Numbered from the stretch's first letter, positions 27,109-36,527 are shown. The stretch: 64,000 bases of DNA from Clavibacter michiganensis (GCF_016907085.1 NZ_JAFBBJ010000001.1:620001-684000), one strand, 5' to 3'. The notes: generated by a model not told the origin, from the letters alone. Translations and numbers: made by a program.

Positions 27109-28494
27109 GTGGCAACCCCCTCGCGTCTCGACCCCGTCATCAACCTCGCCAAACGGCGCGGGTTCGTCTTCCAGGCGGGTGAGATCTACGGCGGCTCGCG
27201 CTCCGCGTGGGACTACGGGCCGCTCGGCGTGGCGCTGAAGGAGAACATCAAGCGCCAGTGGTGGCAGACCATGGTCAACGGCCGGGACGACGTCGTGGGT
27301 CTCGACTCCTCGGTGATCCTGCCCCGTCGCGTGTGGGAGGCCTCCGGCCACGTCGAGGTCTTCAGCGACCCGCTCGTCGAGTCGCTGCACACGCACAAGC
27401 GCTACCGCGCGGATCACCTCCTCGAGGCGTACGAGGCGAAGCACGGACACCCGCCGGTCAACGGCCTCGCCGACGTCAACGACCCCGACACCGGCCAGCC
27501 CGGATCCTGGACCGAACCGCAGAACTTCTCGGGCCTGCTCAAGACCTTCCTCGGCCCGGTCGACAACCAGGAGGGCCTGCACTACCTCCGCCCCGAGACC
27601 GCGCAGGGCATCTTCGTCAACTTTGCGAACGTCCTCAGCGCCGCGCGCCAGAAGCCGCCGTTCGGCATCGGCCAGATCGGCAAGAGCTTCCGCAACGAGA
27701 TCACGCCGCAGAACTGGATCTTCCGCACGCGCGAGTTCGAGCAGATGGAGATGGAGTTCTTCGTCGAGCCCGGCACCGACGCCGAGTGGCACCAGTACTG
27801 GATCGACGCGCGCTACGCCTGGTACACCGACCTCGGCATCGACCCGGAGAACCTCCGCCTGTTCGAGCACCCGGCCGAGAAGCTCTCGCACTACTCGACC
27901 CGCACGGTCGACATCGAGTACCGCTTCGGCTTCGCCGGCGGCGCGTGGGGCGAGCTGGAGGGCATCGCGAACCGCACCGACTACGACCTGCGCACGCACT
28001 CCGAGGCGTCCGGCCAGGACCTCTCGTACTTCGACCAGACGAAGAACGAGCGCTGGATCCCGTACGTCATCGAGCCCGCGGCCGGCCTCACCCGGTCGAT
28101 GATGGCGTTCCTCGTCGACGCGTACCACGAGGACGAGGCGCCGAACGCGAAGGGCGGCGTCGACAAGCGCACGGTCCTCCGTCTCGACCGCCGGCTCGCG
28201 CCCGTCAAGGTCGCGGTGCTGCCGCTGTCGCGCAACGAGAAGCTGTCGCCGGTCGCGCGCGAGCTCGCCGCGGAGCTCCGCAAGGTCTGGAACATCGAGT
28301 TCGACGACGCGGGCGCCATCGGCCGCCGCTACCGTCGCCAGGACGAGATCGGCACGCCGTTCTGCGTCACGATCGACTTCGACACGCTCGACGACCAGGC
28401 CGTCACGGTGCGCGAGCGCGACACCATGGCGCAGGAGCGCATCCCGCTCGACGACCTGATGGGGTACCTGGCCGGGCAGCTCATCGGCGCCTGA
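27109..28494 (+). CDS. glyS: Glycine--tRNA ligase (alpha2 type)
   Basis: A 461-residue class II aminoacyl-tRNA synthetase, the dimeric bacterial/eukaryotic-type GlyRS. Signatures in order are [34 protein letters not shown] (motif 1), [41 protein letters not shown] (motif 2) and [14 protein letters not shown] (motif 3 region). The anticodon-binding domain begins at [15 protein letters not shown] 27109 follows a GGAG ribosome site. It is convergent with the YbaK gene. Confidence 0.97.
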   Translation: MATPSRLDPVINLAKRRGFVFQAGEIYGGSRSAWDYGPLGVALKENIKRQWWQTMVNGRDDVVGLDSSVILPRRVWEASGHVEVFSDPLVESLHTHKRYRADHLLEAYEAKHGHPPVNGLADVNDPDTGQPGSWTEPQNFSGLLKTFLGPVDNQEGLHYLRPETAQGIFVNFANVLSAARQKPPFGIGQIGKSFRNEITPQNWIFRTREFEQMEMEFFVEPGTDAEWHQYWIDARYAWYTDLGIDPENLRLFEHPAEKLSHYSTRTVDIEYRFGFAGGAWGELEGIANRTDYDLRTHSEASGQDLSYFDQTKNERWIPYVIEPAAGLTRSMMAFLVDAYHEDEAPNAKGGVDKRTVLRLDRRLAPVKVAVLPLSRNEKLSPVARELAAELRKVWNIEFDDAGAIGRRYRRQDEIGTPFCVTIDFDTLDDQAVTVRERDTMAQERIPLDDLMGYLAGQLIGA

Positions 28495-28524
28495 CCCGTC
28501 GATCCCGCACGGCCGATCCGCCGT

Positions 28525-28552
28525 CCCCGACCCGCCTCGCGCGGGTCAGGGG
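28525..28552. terminator. Hairpin between convergent glyS and the YbaK gene
   Basis: GACCCGC and GCGGGTC form a 7-bp stem over a 5-nt loop, flanked by CCCC and GGGG that can extend it past a bulge. It overlaps the last codons of the minus-strand gene. Confidence 0.5.
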
Positions 28553-29079
28553 CGGCGGATCGTCAGTTCGTCCGTGATGTCGCCGACGGACGCGCCGAGC
28601 GCGGCCACGAGCGCGTCCGCGTCCACCAGGGCCGAGACGCCGTGCTCGCCGCCGCCCATGCCGATGCGCCGGCCCGCGATCCGCTCGTCCGCGTAGACGG
28701 GCAGGTCGCCCTGGGCGCCGAGCGGCGTGATCGTGCCGCGCTCGTACCCGGTCGCCTGGAGCGCGACCTCGGGCGCGGGCATCGAGAGCTTGTTGACGCC
28801 CACGAGCGCGCGCAGCTTCGCCCAGCTGATCTGCCGGTCGCCCGGCACGAGGGCGATGAGCAGGCCGCCGTCGTGGCGCTTCACCACGAGCGACTTCACG
28901 AGGTGCGACGGCGCGATGCCGAGGCCGCGGGCCGCCTCCTCGAGGGATCCGGCGTCCGGGCGGTCGACGACCTCGACGTCGATCCCGAGGCGGGCGGCGT
29001 GTGCCAGCACGCGGGCGCGGCCGCGAGGAGCGGCGTCGTCGGATGCGGGAGGGACGGTGGAGGGGGAGGTGTCGGCCAT
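28546..29079 (-). CDS. YbaK/EbsC-family aminoacyl-tRNA deacylase
   Basis: A 177-residue YbaK/ProX-fold protein that hydrolyses mischarged tRNAs, most often Cys-tRNA(Pro). Core features are the SLEEAARGLGIAPSHLVKSLVVK helix with the conserved catalytic-type Lys, LLIALVPGDRQISWAKLRAL, ATGYERGTITPLG and the closing GVSALVDADALVAALGASVGDIT. ATG 29079 was chosen at the domain start; the upstream open frame is antisense to the FrnE gene. It is divergent from the FrnE-like gene across only 51 bp. Confidence 0.87.
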   Translation of the reverse strand: MADTSPSTVPPASDDAAPRGRARVLAHAARLGIDVEVVDRPDAGSLEEAARGLGIAPSHLVKSLVVKRHDGGLLIALVPGDRQISWAKLRALVGVNKLSMPAPEVALQATGYERGTITPLGAQGDLPVYADERIAGRRIGMGGGEHGVSALVDADALVAALGASVGDITDELTIRRP

Positions 29080-29130
29080 GCTCGGGCAACACCGCGGGAA
29101 TGCCCCGTCTTCCCGACCGGTTGCCCACCC

Positions 29131-29856
29131 GTGACCGACTCCTCCGCCCCCGCCCTGCCCGCCATCCGCGTCGACGTCTGGTCGGACATCGCGTGCCCGT
29201 GGTGCTACGTCGGCAAGCGGCGCTTCGAGGCCGGAGCGCGCGCCTTCGCCGAGCGGACGCCGGGTGCGCCGGAGATCGAGGTCACCTACCGCTCCTTCGA
29301 GCTCGCCCCCGACACCCCGGTCGACTTCCAGGGCACCGAGGTCGACTTCCTCGCGGGCCACAAGGGCATCCCGGCCGACCGCGTCACGACGATGCTCGAC
29401 GACATGACCCGCCTCGCCGCCGCCGAGGGCCTCGCCTACGACTACGACGCGCTGCAGCACACCAACACGGTGCTGGCCCACGAGCTGCTGCACCTGGCGC
29501 GCGTGCGCGGCGTGCAGCTCGAGATGGTGGAGCGGCTGCTGAAGGCGTACTTCACCGAGGGGCGCCACGTGGGCCGCGTGCCGGATCTCGTCGAGCTCGC
29601 GGTCGAGGTCGGCCTCGACGCCGACGAGGCGCGCGAGGCCCTCGAGTCGCATCGGCACCTCGACGACGTGCGCGCCGACCAGGCGCAGGCGATGGCCTAC
29701 GGGATCCAGGGCGTGCCGTTCTTCGTGATCGACGAGCGCTTCGGCATCTCCGGCGCGCAGGACCCGACCGTCTTCGCGTCCGCGCTCGGCGAGGCGCTGG
29801 CCGCGCGCGACGGCGACACCGTCCGCGTCGTCGCGGGCGAGGAGGCGACGCGATGA
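29131..29856 (+). CDS. DsbA-family oxidoreductase, FrnE-like
   Basis: A 241-residue thioredoxin-fold protein of the FrnE/DsbA family. The active site Cys22-Pro-Trp-Cys25 lies in RVDVWSDIACPWCYVGKRRF. The cis-Pro loop is GIQGVPFFVID, and the remaining FrnE features include TYRSFELAP and LLHLARVRG. No signal peptide, so it acts in the cytoplasm, probably in disulfide isomerisation or isomerase-type chemistry under stress. Start GTG 29131. It overlaps a 68-residue gene by ATGA. Confidence 0.88.
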   Translation: MTDSSAPALPAIRVDVWSDIACPWCYVGKRRFEAGARAFAERTPGAPEIEVTYRSFELAPDTPVDFQGTEVDFLAGHKGIPADRVTTMLDDMTRLAAAEGLAYDYDALQHTNTVLAHELLHLARVRGVQLEMVERLLKAYFTEGRHVGRVPDLVELAVEVGLDADEAREALESHRHLDDVRADQAQAMAYGIQGVPFFVIDERFGISGAQDPTVFASALGEALAARDGDTVRVVAGEEATR

Positions 29857-30059
29857 GCGCGGCGCCCGCCACCGGCGCGCTGCCCGTCGCCGCGAGCCCG
29901 TTCACGATGCTCGGCGCTTCCGACGCCGCCGCCTGCGAGGGCGACGCGTGCCTCGTGCCCGGTGCCTCCACGGCCGACTCGCCGGCCGCGAACGACGCGT
30001 CCGCGGCCGCCGACCTCGCGCGCGTGCGCGACGCGATCGACGCCGGGCGGGCCATCTGA
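29853..30059 (+). CDS. Small Cys-x4-Cys protein co-translated with the FrnE gene
   Basis: A 68-residue protein I cannot assign. ATG 29853 overlaps the FrnE stop (ATGA), a strong sign of translational coupling. It is Ala-rich with a central SPFTMLGASDAAACEGDACLVP; Cys28 and Cys33 form the only cysteine pair (C-x4-C). The C-terminal half contains a predicted helix (AADLARVRDAIDAG). No signal peptide or membrane segment. It could be a redox partner or substrate of the upstream thioredoxin-fold protein, but this is inference. Coding status rests on the overlap and on intact codon usage. Confidence 0.6.
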   Translation: MSAAPATGALPVAASPFTMLGASDAAACEGDACLVPGASTADSPAANDASAAADLARVRDAIDAGRAI

Positions 30060-30136
30060 CCGTCCCTCCCCAGGCGCCCGCCGCCTGGCCCCCGCGGGGA
30101 TCGCGCCCCGCGTCCGCCGCCCGCCGTCCCGTCTGG

Positions 30137-30142
30137 GAGAAT
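30137..30142 (+). promoter_or_regulatory. -10 box GAGAAT of dusB
   Basis: GAGAAT ends 9 nt before ATG 30152 in the 92-bp gap after the small Cys protein. There is no ribosome site in between. Confidence 0.45.
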
Positions 30143-30151
30143 CGAGCCGTC

Positions 30152-31378
30152 ATGTCCTCTCCGACCCTCGCCCCCGTCCCCTCCGCGGCCGACGCGCCCG
30201 GCGCCCCCGCGCCCGCCGCCGAGCCCGCCCTCCGCATCGGCGGCATCCCGCTCGACGTGCCCGTGGTGCTCGCCCCCATGGCCGGCATCACCAACACCGC
30301 CTTCCGCCGCCTGTGCCGCGAGTTCGGCGCGGGCCTCTACGTCAGCGAGATGATCACGAGCCGCGCCCTCGTCGAGCGCACGCCCGAGTCCATGCGGCTC
30401 ATCACACACCACCCGTCGGAGAAGGTCCGGTCCATCCAGCTCTACGGGGTGGATCCGAAGACCGTGCGCGAGGCCGTCACCATGCTCGTCGCGGAGGACC
30501 GGGCCGACCACATCGACCTCAACTTCGGCTGCCCGGTCGCCAAGGTCACGCGCAAGGGCGGGGGAGCGGCGCTCCCGTGGAAGCTCGGGCTGTTCACCGA
30601 CATCGTCGAGGGCGCCGTGAAGGCGGCCGGCGACATCCCCCTCACGGTCAAGATGCGCAAGGGCATCGACGCCGACCACCTCACCTACCTCGAGGCCGGG
30701 CGCGCCGCCGAGGGCGCCGGCGTCGCCTCCATCGCGCTGCACGCGCGCACGGCCGCCGACTACTACAGCGGCCACGCCGACTGGTCCGCCATCGCCAAGC
30801 TCAAGCAGGCCATCCACAGCGTCCCCGTGCTCGGCAACGGCGACATCTGGGCCGCGGAGGACGCCATCCGCATGATGGACGAGACGGGCGCGGACGGCGT
30901 CGTCGTCGGCCGCGGCTGCCTCGGCCGCCCGTGGCTCTTCGGCGACCTCGCCGCCGCATTCCACGCGCGCGCCGCCGGCCTCGATCCCGCCGACACGCCC
31001 CGCGCGCACCCGTCGCAGGGCCAGGTCGCCGACACCTTCCGCCGCCACGTCGAGCTCCTCGCCGAGTTCTTCGAGAGCGAGGAGCGGGGCTGCCGCGACG
31101 CGCGCAAGCACGTCGCCTGGTACTTCAAGGGCTATCCCGTGGGCGGCGACCTGCGGGCCGCGCTCGCCTCGGCGTCCTCGCTGGAGGAGATCGACGGCCT
31201 GCTGGCCACGCTCGACCGCGACCAGCCGTACCCGGGTGCGGGCGCCGAGGGCGCGCGCGGCCGCCAGGGCAGCATGAAGCGCACGGCGCTGCCCGACCGC
31301 TGGCTGGAGAGCCGCGACATCGACGCGCAGGATGCGATGGAGATCGCGGACGGGGAGATCCACAACAGTGGCGGCTGA
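30152..31378 (+). CDS. dusB: tRNA-dihydrouridine synthase B-type
   Basis: A 408-residue FMN-dependent enzyme that reduces uridines in tRNA. The TIM barrel starts VPVVLAPMAGITNTAFRRLCREFG. Next come SIQLYGVDP, the catalytic-Cys motif DLNFGCPVAKVTRKGGGAAL, LTVKMRKG and SIALHARTA. The flavin-phosphate site is VPVLGNGDI and GADGVVVGRGCLGRPWLF. A helical C-terminal tRNA-binding domain holds RDARKHVAWYFKGYP. About 25 N-terminal Ala/Pro-rich residues exceed the family core. It overlaps dgt by 11 bp. Confidence 0.94.
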   Translation: MSSPTLAPVPSAADAPGAPAPAAEPALRIGGIPLDVPVVLAPMAGITNTAFRRLCREFGAGLYVSEMITSRALVERTPESMRLITHHPSEKVRSIQLYGVDPKTVREAVTMLVAEDRADHIDLNFGCPVAKVTRKGGGAALPWKLGLFTDIVEGAVKAAGDIPLTVKMRKGIDADHLTYLEAGRAAEGAGVASIALHARTAADYYSGHADWSAIAKLKQAIHSVPVLGNGDIWAAEDAIRMMDETGADGVVVGRGCLGRPWLFGDLAAAFHARAAGLDPADTPRAHPSQGQVADTFRRHVELLAEFFESEERGCRDARKHVAWYFKGYPVGGDLRAALASASSLEEIDGLLATLDRDQPYPGAGAEGARGRQGSMKRTALPDRWLESRDIDAQDAMEIADGEIHNSGG

Positions 31379-32642
31379 GGGCACGACGACGAGGTCCACG
31401 TACAGCGAGACCGACGCCGAGCGCTGGTACCCGGAGCAGCACTCGTCGAGGCGGAGCGACTTCGCGCGCGACCGCGCCCGGCTCCTGCACTCCAGCGCGC
31501 TGCGCCGCCTGGCGGCCAAGACGCAGGTGCTGAGCCCCATGGCCGGGCTCGACTTCGCGCGCAACCGCCTCACGCACTCCCTCGAGGTGGCGCAGGTGGG
31601 CCGCGAGCTCGCCTCCAGCCTCGACCTGGATCCCGACGTGGTCGACACCGCGTGCCTCGCGCACGACATCGGCCACCCGCCCTTCGGCCACAACGGCGAG
31701 CGGGCCCTCAACGACTGGGCGTCCGACATCGGCGGCTTCGAGGGCAACGCGCAGACGCTGCGCCTGCTCACGCGGCTCGAGCCCAAGGTCGTCGGGCCGG
31801 AGGGGCGTCCCTACGGCCTCAACCTCACGCGCGCCAGCCTCGACGCGAGCTGCAAGTACCCGTGGCCGAGCTCGCAGTCGGTGCCGGATCCGTCGGGCCG
31901 CGGCAAGTTCGGCTTCTACGACGACGACGTGGCCGCGTTCGAATGGCTGCGCGAGGGGGCGCCGGTCGGCCGCAAGTGCATCGAGGCCGAGGTCATGGAC
32001 CTCAGCGACGACATCGCCTACTCCGTGCACGACTTCGAGGACGCCATCGTCGGCGGCTACGTCGACGTGCGGGCGCTCGGCGCCCGGGTCGACCACGAGG
32101 AGCTCGTCGACTCGATGGTCGCGTGGATCGGCGGGGCGCACTCGCACGAGGAGCTCATCCAGGCGTTCGACCGGCTCGACTCGCTCGACGTGTGGGTGGA
32201 CGAGTACGACGGCGGCCGCGGCGCGCAGGCGGCGCTGAAGGACCTCACGAGCCAGCTCATCGGCCGGTTCGCCGGCGCGGCCACGCAGCTCACGCGGGCC
32301 ACGCACACCGACCGCAGCCTCATCCGGTTCGGCGCGCACGTCGTCGTGCCGCGCGCCATCCAGGCGGAGATCGCCGTGCTCAAGGGCATCGTCGCGGCGT
32401 TCGTCATGTCGAAGAACACGCGACAGCCCATCTACGCCCGCCAGCGCGAGGTGCTCGCGGGCCTCGCCGACGCCCTGCACGCGCGCGGCGCCGACGAGCT
32501 CGACCCGGGCTTCGCGGGCGACTGGCGCGAGGCCGCGGACGACGGCGCGCGCAAGCGCGTCATCGTCGACCAGGTCGCCAGCCTCACCGACCAGTCGGCC
32601 ATCTCCTGGTACGAGCGCCTGTGCGCCAGGCCGGTCTTCTGA
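31368..32642 (+). CDS. dgt: Deoxyguanosinetriphosphate triphosphohydrolase-like protein
   Basis: A 424-residue HD-domain protein of the Dgt family, which cleaves dNTPs to nucleoside and triphosphate. HD residues are in NRLTHSLEVAQVGRELA and CLAHDIGHPPFGHNGERALNDW. Also visible are FEGNAQTLRLLTRLE and MDLSDDIAYSVHDFEDAI with the last metal Asp. The N-terminal RRSDFARDRARLLHSSALRRLAAKTQV is the Dgt signature. GTG 31368 begins within the end of dusB. The dusB-dgt-dnaG order is standard in actinobacteria. Confidence 0.94.
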   Translation: MAAEGTTTRSTYSETDAERWYPEQHSSRRSDFARDRARLLHSSALRRLAAKTQVLSPMAGLDFARNRLTHSLEVAQVGRELASSLDLDPDVVDTACLAHDIGHPPFGHNGERALNDWASDIGGFEGNAQTLRLLTRLEPKVVGPEGRPYGLNLTRASLDASCKYPWPSSQSVPDPSGRGKFGFYDDDVAAFEWLREGAPVGRKCIEAEVMDLSDDIAYSVHDFEDAIVGGYVDVRALGARVDHEELVDSMVAWIGGAHSHEELIQAFDRLDSLDVWVDEYDGGRGAQAALKDLTSQLIGRFAGAATQLTRATHTDRSLIRFGAHVVVPRAIQAEIAVLKGIVAAFVMSKNTRQPIYARQREVLAGLADALHARGADELDPGFAGDWREAADDGARKRVIVDQVASLTDQSAISWYERLCARPVF

Positions 32643-32691
32643 TGCCCGCGGGGCGCGGTCGCGGGCCCCGGGTGGCCGAGGGCGCCCGACG

Positions 32692-32697
32692 TAGGAT
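32692..32697 (+). promoter_or_regulatory. -10 box TAGGAT of dnaG (leaderless)
   Basis: TAGGAT ends 6 nt before ATG 32704, with no ribosome site. Confidence 0.6.
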
Positions 32698-32703
32698 GAG
32701 CCG

Positions 32704-34596
32704 ATGGCCCTGATCCGCAAGAGCGACATCGACGAGGTCCGCTCCCGGGTCAACCTGGGCGACGTGGTGGGGGAGTACGTCACCCTCAAGTCCGCCGGCG
32801 TCGGATCCCTGAAGGGCCTCTGCCCCTTCCACGACGAGCGCACCCCGAGCTTCCACGTGCGGCCGCAGGTCGGCTTCTACCACTGCTTCGGCTGCGGCGA
32901 GGGCGGCGACGTCTACACGTTCCTGCAGCGCATGGACCACGTCACGTTCGCCGAGGCCGTCGAGCGCATGGCGCAGCGGATCGGCTACCAGCTGCACTAC
33001 GAGGACGGCCAGGCCGCCACCGACCAGGGCAACCGCTCCCGGCTCCTCGGCGCGAACGAGGCGGCCGCGGAGTTCTTCGTCGAGCAGCTCGGATCCGAGG
33101 AGGCGGAGATCGGCCGCACCTTCCTCGGGGAGCGCGGCTTCGACCAGGGCGCGGCGCAGCGCTTCGGCGTCGGCTTCGCCCCGCAGAGCTGGGACGCGCT
33201 GTCCTCGCACCTGAAGGCCAAGGGATACACGGAGGCCGAGCTCGTGACCGCGGGCCTCCTCAGCCAGGGCGACCGCGGCGCCTACGACCGGTTCCGCGGC
33301 CGGCTGGTGTGGCCCATCCGCGACTTGACCGGCGCCACCGTCGGCTTCGGCGCGCGCCGCCTCCGCGAGGACGACAAGGGCCCCAAGTACCTCAACACCC
33401 CCGAGACGCCCGTCTACCACAAGAGCTCCGTGCTCTACGGGCTCGACCTCGCCAAGCGCGACGTGAGCCGGGGCCGTCAGGTCGTCGTGGTCGAGGGCTA
33501 CACCGACGTCATGGCGTGCCACCTCGCGGGCGTCACGACGGCCGTCGCCACGTGCGGCACGTCGTTCGGCGTCGACCACATCAAGGTCCTCCGCCGCGTG
33601 CTCGGCGACGACAGCGGGCTCGGCGAGGTCGTCTTCACCTTCGACCCCGACGCGGCAGGCCAGAAGGCCGCCATGCGCGCGTTCTCCGAGGAGCGCCGCT
33701 TCGCCGCGCAGACCTACGTCGCGGTCGGCCCCGAGGGGCTGGATCCCTGCGACCTCCGCCTCACGCGCGGCGACGACGCCGTGCGCCGCATGATCCAGGG
33801 CAAGAAGCCCATGTTCGAGTTCGCGATCAAGCAGATCCTCGCCGACCACGACCTCGACACCGTCGAGGGGCGGGTCGCCGCGCTGCGCGCCGCCGCCCCC
33901 GTGGTCGCCGACATCCGCGACCCGTCGCTCCGCCCCGGCTACGCGCGCGAACTCGCGGGCTGGCTCGGCATGGACCTCACCGAGGTCGGCCGCGCCGTCC
34001 AGACCGCCGGACGCAGCATGCCCGCCGACGGCGCCGACCGCTCCGGCGGTGCGCCGCAGGGCCGGCACGCGCAGGGCGGGCACGGCCCGGACGACGACGG
34101 CGCCGGCGACGCCTCCCGCTCGATGTCGCTCATGGACCTGCCGACCGACCTCGCCACCCGGCTCGAGCGCGACGCGCTCATGGCGATGCTGCAGCACCCC
34201 GAGCTCGTGGGGAACGACCTCGTGATGCGCGCCGCGCAGGTCACGTTCGTCAACGAGAGCCTCGCGGTCGTCCGCGACGGCGTCATCGGGAGCATGGACG
34301 CCCTCGGCGGCGCGGACTGGCTGTCGCGCGTGGCCCTCGAGGTGCCCGAGTCGTTCGCGACGCTCGTGAAGCAGCTCGGCGTCGCACCGCTGCCGAACCG
34401 CGGCGACGCCGACAAGCTCGCCGTGTACGTGAAGGGCGTCACGGCCGAGCTCGTCGGGCGCGACCTGCTGCGCCGCAAGGCCGACCTCATCGGGCGGCTG
34501 CAGCGCACGGACGCGACGCACGAGCGCGAGCGGTACCAGGAGATCCAGCGCGAGCTCATGCAGGTCGAGGCCGAGCGCCGCGCGCTCCGCGAATAG
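32704..34596 (+). CDS. dnaG: DNA primase
   Basis: A 630-residue primase that makes RNA primers at the replication fork. The CHC2 zinc finger (about residues 38-66) reads CPFHDERTPSFHV then FYHCFGCGEGGD. The RNA-polymerase core has GRLVWPIRDLTGATVGFGAR and PKYLNTPETP. TOPRIM motifs are VVVVEGYTDVMACHLAG and FTFDPDAAGQKAA. The C-terminal DnaB-binding helical domain follows a Gly/His/Asp-rich linker (about 440-470). ATG 32704 is set by the promoter box. Confidence 0.97.
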   Translation: MALIRKSDIDEVRSRVNLGDVVGEYVTLKSAGVGSLKGLCPFHDERTPSFHVRPQVGFYHCFGCGEGGDVYTFLQRMDHVTFAEAVERMAQRIGYQLHYEDGQAATDQGNRSRLLGANEAAAEFFVEQLGSEEAEIGRTFLGERGFDQGAAQRFGVGFAPQSWDALSSHLKAKGYTEAELVTAGLLSQGDRGAYDRFRGRLVWPIRDLTGATVGFGARRLREDDKGPKYLNTPETPVYHKSSVLYGLDLAKRDVSRGRQVVVVEGYTDVMACHLAGVTTAVATCGTSFGVDHIKVLRRVLGDDSGLGEVVFTFDPDAAGQKAAMRAFSEERRFAAQTYVAVGPEGLDPCDLRLTRGDDAVRRMIQGKKPMFEFAIKQILADHDLDTVEGRVAALRAAAPVVADIRDPSLRPGYARELAGWLGMDLTEVGRAVQTAGRSMPADGADRSGGAPQGRHAQGGHGPDDDGAGDASRSMSLMDLPTDLATRLERDALMAMLQHPELVGNDLVMRAAQVTFVNESLAVVRDGVIGSMDALGGADWLSRVALEVPESFATLVKQLGVAPLPNRGDADKLAVYVKGVTAELVGRDLLRRKADLIGRLQRTDATHERERYQEIQRELMQVEAERRALRE

Positions 34597-34633
34597 CCGG
34601 CACCTGTTCGCGCGGGCCGCGATCCGCACCGGA

Positions 34634-34667
34634 TTCACACGCGCCTGCCATGTTTCATTCGTGTGAA
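34634..34667. repeat. Inverted repeat upstream of the peptide ABC operon
   Basis: TTCACACG (34634-34641) and CGTGTGAA (34660-34667) are perfect 8-bp arms with an 18-nt, locally AT-richer spacer that contains TGTTTCATT. The region lies 130-163 bp upstream of the lipoprotein gene and suits a regulator site or an mRNA hairpin. No regulator was identified. Confidence 0.45.
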
Positions 34668-34796
34668 GAAGCGTCCCCGCGCGTCCCCCGGGTCCGGGCT
34701 GCTGTTTCCCGTGTGTTAGAAATCATGCACAGCACAGCGTCCGTGTCTTCCCGATGCGCGGGCGCGAATCCCCTTCATGAAAGAGGCACTCGGAAC

Positions 34797-36452
34797 ATGA
34801 CGTCCGCATTCACCCGGCGCTCACGCGTCCTGCTCGCCACGGCCGGATTCTCCGCCGCGGCCCTCGTCCTCGCCGGCTGCTCCGGCGGATCCGGCGACCC
34901 GCTCGCCGAGGACGGCGCGTCAGGCGGCGGATCCATCGTCGTCGGCACGACCGACAAGGTCCTCTCGCTCGACCCGGCCGGCTCCTACGACAACGGCTCG
35001 TTCGCGGTGCAGAACCAGGTCTACCCGTTCCTGTTCAACAGCCCCTACGGCAGCCCGGACGTCGAGCCCGACCTCGCCGTCTCCGGCGAGTACACCTCGC
35101 CGAACGAGTTCACGGTCGAGCTCAAGCCCGACCTGAAGTTCGCCAACGGCCATGCGCTCACCGCGAGCGACGTCAAGTTCACGTTCGACCGCATCGCGAC
35201 CATCGCGGCCAACGGCGCCGACAACGGCAACGGCCCGTCGTCGCTCCTCGCGAACGTCGAATCCGTCGCGGCGCCCGACGACACCACCGTCGTCTTCACG
35301 CTGAAGACCGCGAACGACCAGACCTTCGAGCAGGTGCTCTCCAGCCCCGCCGGCCCCATCGTCGACGAGGAGGTCTTCCCGGCCGACGCGCTGGCCGACC
35401 CGGCCGCCATCGTCGCGGCGAACGCCTTCGCGGGCCAGTACGTCATCACCGACTTCCAGCTCAACCAGCTCGTCGCCTACGCGCCGAACGCCGACTACCA
35501 GGGCGTCCTGCCGAAGGCCGCGAACGGCGGCGTGACCGCGCGCTACTACGCGGACGAGACCACGATGAAGCTCGCCGTGCAGAACGGCGAGATCGACGTC
35601 GCGGGCCGCTCGCTCGGCGCGACCGACATCGCGGACCTCAAGAAGGACGACTCCGTCCAGGTCATCGAGGGCCCCGGCGGCGAGATCCGCTACATCACCT
35701 TCAACCTGAACACGCAGCCCTTCGGCAAGACCACCGGCGAGGCCGACGAGGCCAAGGCCCTCGCCGTGCGCCAGGCGGCCGCCGACCTGATCGACCGCGA
35801 GGAGCTGTCGACCCAGGTCTACAACGGCACCTACACGCCGCTCTACTCCTACGTGGCCGACGGCCTCTCCGGCGCCAACGAGGCGCTCAAGGGCATCTAC
35901 GGCGACGGGAACGGCGGGCCGGACGCGGACAAGGCCGCGAAGGCCCTGGCCGACGCCGGCGTGCAGACGCCCGTCGCGCTGCAGCTCCAGTTCAACCCGG
36001 ACCACTACGGCGCCGGCTCGGACGACGAGTACGCGCTCATCAAGCAGCAGCTCGAGGCGACCGGCCTGTTCCAGGTCAACCTGCAGTCCACGATCTGGGA
36101 CCAGTACAGCAAGGCCCGCGTCAACGACGAGTACCCGGCGTACCAGCTCGGCTGGTTCCCCGACTACTCGGACGCGGACAACTACCTCACGCCGTTCTTC
36201 TCCCCGCAGTCCTTCGTGAAGAACCACTACGACAACGCCACGGTGACGGACCTCATCACGCAGCAGCTGTCGGAGGCCGACTCCACGAAGCGCGCCGAGA
36301 TCATCGGCCAGATCCAGGACGACGTCGCCGCCGACCTGCCGACCCTGCCCCTGCTCCAGGGCTCGCAGGTCGCGGTGGCCGGCAAGGGCGTGGACGGCGT
36401 GACGCTCGACGCGTCCTTCAAGTTCCGCTACGCCCCGATCACCAAGGGCTGA
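34797..36452 (+). CDS. Oligopeptide-type ABC transporter substrate-binding lipoprotein
   Basis: A 551-residue extracytoplasmic solute receptor of the SBP family 5 (DppA/OppA) type, tethered as a lipoprotein. The signal sequence MTSAFTRRSR plus hydrophobic core ends in lipobox LAGC with Cys28. The family signature is FTVELKPDLKFANGHALTASDVKFTFDRI. Later are VRQAAADLIDREEL and a C-terminal TLPLLQGSQVAVAGKGVDG. The likely ligand is a peptide or similar small molecule; specificity is not readable. A strong hairpin after the gene separates it from the permeases, as expected if the receptor is made in excess. Confidence 0.93.
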   Translation: MTSAFTRRSRVLLATAGFSAAALVLAGCSGGSGDPLAEDGASGGGSIVVGTTDKVLSLDPAGSYDNGSFAVQNQVYPFLFNSPYGSPDVEPDLAVSGEYTSPNEFTVELKPDLKFANGHALTASDVKFTFDRIATIAANGADNGNGPSSLLANVESVAAPDDTTVVFTLKTANDQTFEQVLSSPAGPIVDEEVFPADALADPAAIVAANAFAGQYVITDFQLNQLVAYAPNADYQGVLPKAANGGVTARYYADETTMKLAVQNGEIDVAGRSLGATDIADLKKDDSVQVIEGPGGEIRYITFNLNTQPFGKTTGEADEAKALAVRQAAADLIDREELSTQVYNGTYTPLYSYVADGLSGANEALKGIYGDGNGGPDADKAAKALADAGVQTPVALQLQFNPDHYGAGSDDEYALIKQQLEATGLFQVNLQSTIWDQYSKARVNDEYPAYQLGWFPDYSDADNYLTPFFSPQSFVKNHYDNATVTDLITQQLSEADSTKRAEIIGQIQDDVAADLPTLPLLQGSQVAVAGKGVDGVTLDASFKFRYAPITKG

Positions 36453-36497
36453 TGAGGCCGACGGGAGGGCGCTCGATAGGCTGACGCCCTCCCCGGA

Positions 36498-36527
36498 TGG
36501 GGCGTCCCGCTGCGGCGGGACGCCCCA
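36498..36527 (+). terminator. Hairpin between the receptor gene and the permease genes
   Basis: TGGGGCGTCCCGC pairs with GCGGGACGCCCCA, a 13-bp stem with a 4-nt TGCG loop, 45 bp after the receptor stop. It can act as a partial terminator or protect the receptor mRNA 3' end. Confidence 0.65.
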
